Shown here piece after piece: positions 63,493 through 64,000 of a stretch of DNA of 64,000 nucleotides. A program made the translations under genes and the position numbers. Under the pieces are notes generated by a model that did no database searches, was not told the DNA's origin, and saw only the letters and a list, made by a program, of their open reading frames with translations. This DNA is from Sugiyamaella lignohabitans (taxonomy: Eukaryota; Ascomycota; Dipodascomycetes; Dipodascales; Trichomonascaceae). Position 1 is the first letter of the stretch; each line of letters begins with the position of its first letter. The DNA is taken from positions 1,240,001 through 1,304,000 of the forward strand of contig NC_031671.1 in assembly GCF_001640025.1 (NCBI RefSeq), read 5' to 3'.

Positions 63493-63921
63493 TCTAATTT
63501 GATATATTTACAGCAAGAAAAGAATGACAGTCAATTCCAAGCTGGCAGATGAGCATATTTATACCGCTCAAGCCACAGTTACACCGCCATCTCAGGTGGC
63601 TACGAGTGGTCCGATAACTATTATCACGTTCACTATCTTCAATATTTGTCCATGTCACGTGCGACGATCCCCCACCCCCTGATACTTCCTTACTGGGAGT
63701 CTGCAATTCTGACTTACAGGAAGCTAATAAAAAACACATTTGCAAGTGAAATACAAATAAAATTTTAATTCACATCAAAAAGACACGTCCCGCCCGAAGC
63801 CCGACTCGAGCGAAGCGAGAGGAGCCGTGGAGTCTGGGGCGAAGCCCCAGCCGCCGGAGGCATGAAAACAGACCCGTAGTGATAGATAAATAAGATAAAT
63901 TCTAAATACAAATTATACAGT
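63493..63921. other. Intergenic region at the right end
   Basis: JLP1-like promoter and GC element copy 33; the 63494-63745 frame has no recognisable domain. Confidence 0.5.
63802..63862 (-). repeat. GC-rich two-hairpin element, copy 33
   Basis: Full reverse copy with the extended flank (CCCGACTCGAGCGAAGCG). About 60 bp beyond the stop of the truncated right-end gene. Confidence 0.92.
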
Positions 63922-64000
63922 TTAGCGCATCCGTCTGAGGATTTCGGCGTATTCTTTTTGTGGGATGACAGTGCGCAGTTTTTCGATGTCGTCGCGACTG
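63922..64000 (-). CDS. C-terminal fragment of an unidentified protein, cut by the window end
   Basis: The last 25 codons read RDDIEKLRTVIPQKEYAEIL then RRMR and a TAA at 63924-63922. The frame is open to the edge and rich in charged residues, like a helical C-terminus. Codon frame and helix periodicity suggest a real gene end, but too little is visible to name it. Confidence 0.5.
   Translation of the reverse strand, partial: SRDDIEKLRTVIPQKEYAEILRRMR

Noticed and set aside
1960..63862. Many open frames reading ASGGWGSAPDP, PPAAGAPPQTP or [11 protein letters not shown]
   Set aside because: They are translations of the GC element in different frames, occur on both strands, have no shared start or stop, and several lie in introns.
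1960..63862. CRISPR-like or tandem array made by the GC element
   Set aside because: Copies are dispersed in both orientations with irregular spacing of kilobases; this is a eukaryotic chromosome.

Overview
The window is nuclear DNA of an ascomycete yeast (Saccharomycotina). Its genes are single-copy yeast housekeeping genes (LEU1, CCT4, TIM17, PMA1, CRD1, AMS1 and others), mostly one exon. I could reconstruct 12 introns in 8 genes. Almost all have a GTAAGT donor and a CTAAC branch motif lying only about 7-12 bases from the acceptor, which is typical of the early-branching Yarrowia/Trichomonascaceae (Sugiyamaella, Blastobotrys) side of the subphylum. CTG appears to encode leucine (for example at the conserved Leu of TDLAVLAG in TRM1), so this is not a CUG-Ser yeast. 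The genus is inference; I cannot search a database.

Layout. 0-5.3 kb: N-terminal part of AP-1 mu (APM1), a two-exon pterin dehydratase and a PIP kinase. 7.6-13.3 kb: LEU1, then a three-exon CSC1-type channel. 14.7-21 kb: CPR6, an SCM3-like centromere protein, CRD1 and CCT4. 21.5-28.6 kb: CDC123, TIM17, a GPATCH1-like splicing protein and the four-exon SWF1. 30.4-38.6 kb: an unrecognised three-exon gene, two-exon MIM2, TRM1 and a PUF protein. 38.6-47.5 kb: an 8.9-kb stretch with no recognisable gene. 47.5-64 kb: a DCAF4-like WD protein, PMA1, a SAN1-like RING ligase, two-exon FCY1, AMS1, a JLP1-like dioxygenase and the last 25 codons of an unidentified gene. The genes share no pathway; this is ordinary chromosomal order, with mitochondrial biogenesis (TIM17, MIM2, CRD1) somewhat over-represented.

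The feature that stands out is a GC-rich element of about 55-80 bp with 33 recognisable copies in 64 kb (15 in one orientation, 18 in the other). Each copy starts TGCCTCCGGCGG, continues with hairpin A (CTGGGGC-NNN-GCCCCAG) and ends with hairpin B (usually around a TTC loop). Hairpin A keeps its stem and varies its loop; hairpin B keeps its loop and swaps base pairs in its stem. Copies are often arranged as close inverted pairs, are absent from every coding exon, and lie in introns of four genes (CPR6, SWF1, MIM2 and the unrecognised gene). It behaves like a structured, dispersed, probably mobile element and is the best candidate here for an undescribed system.
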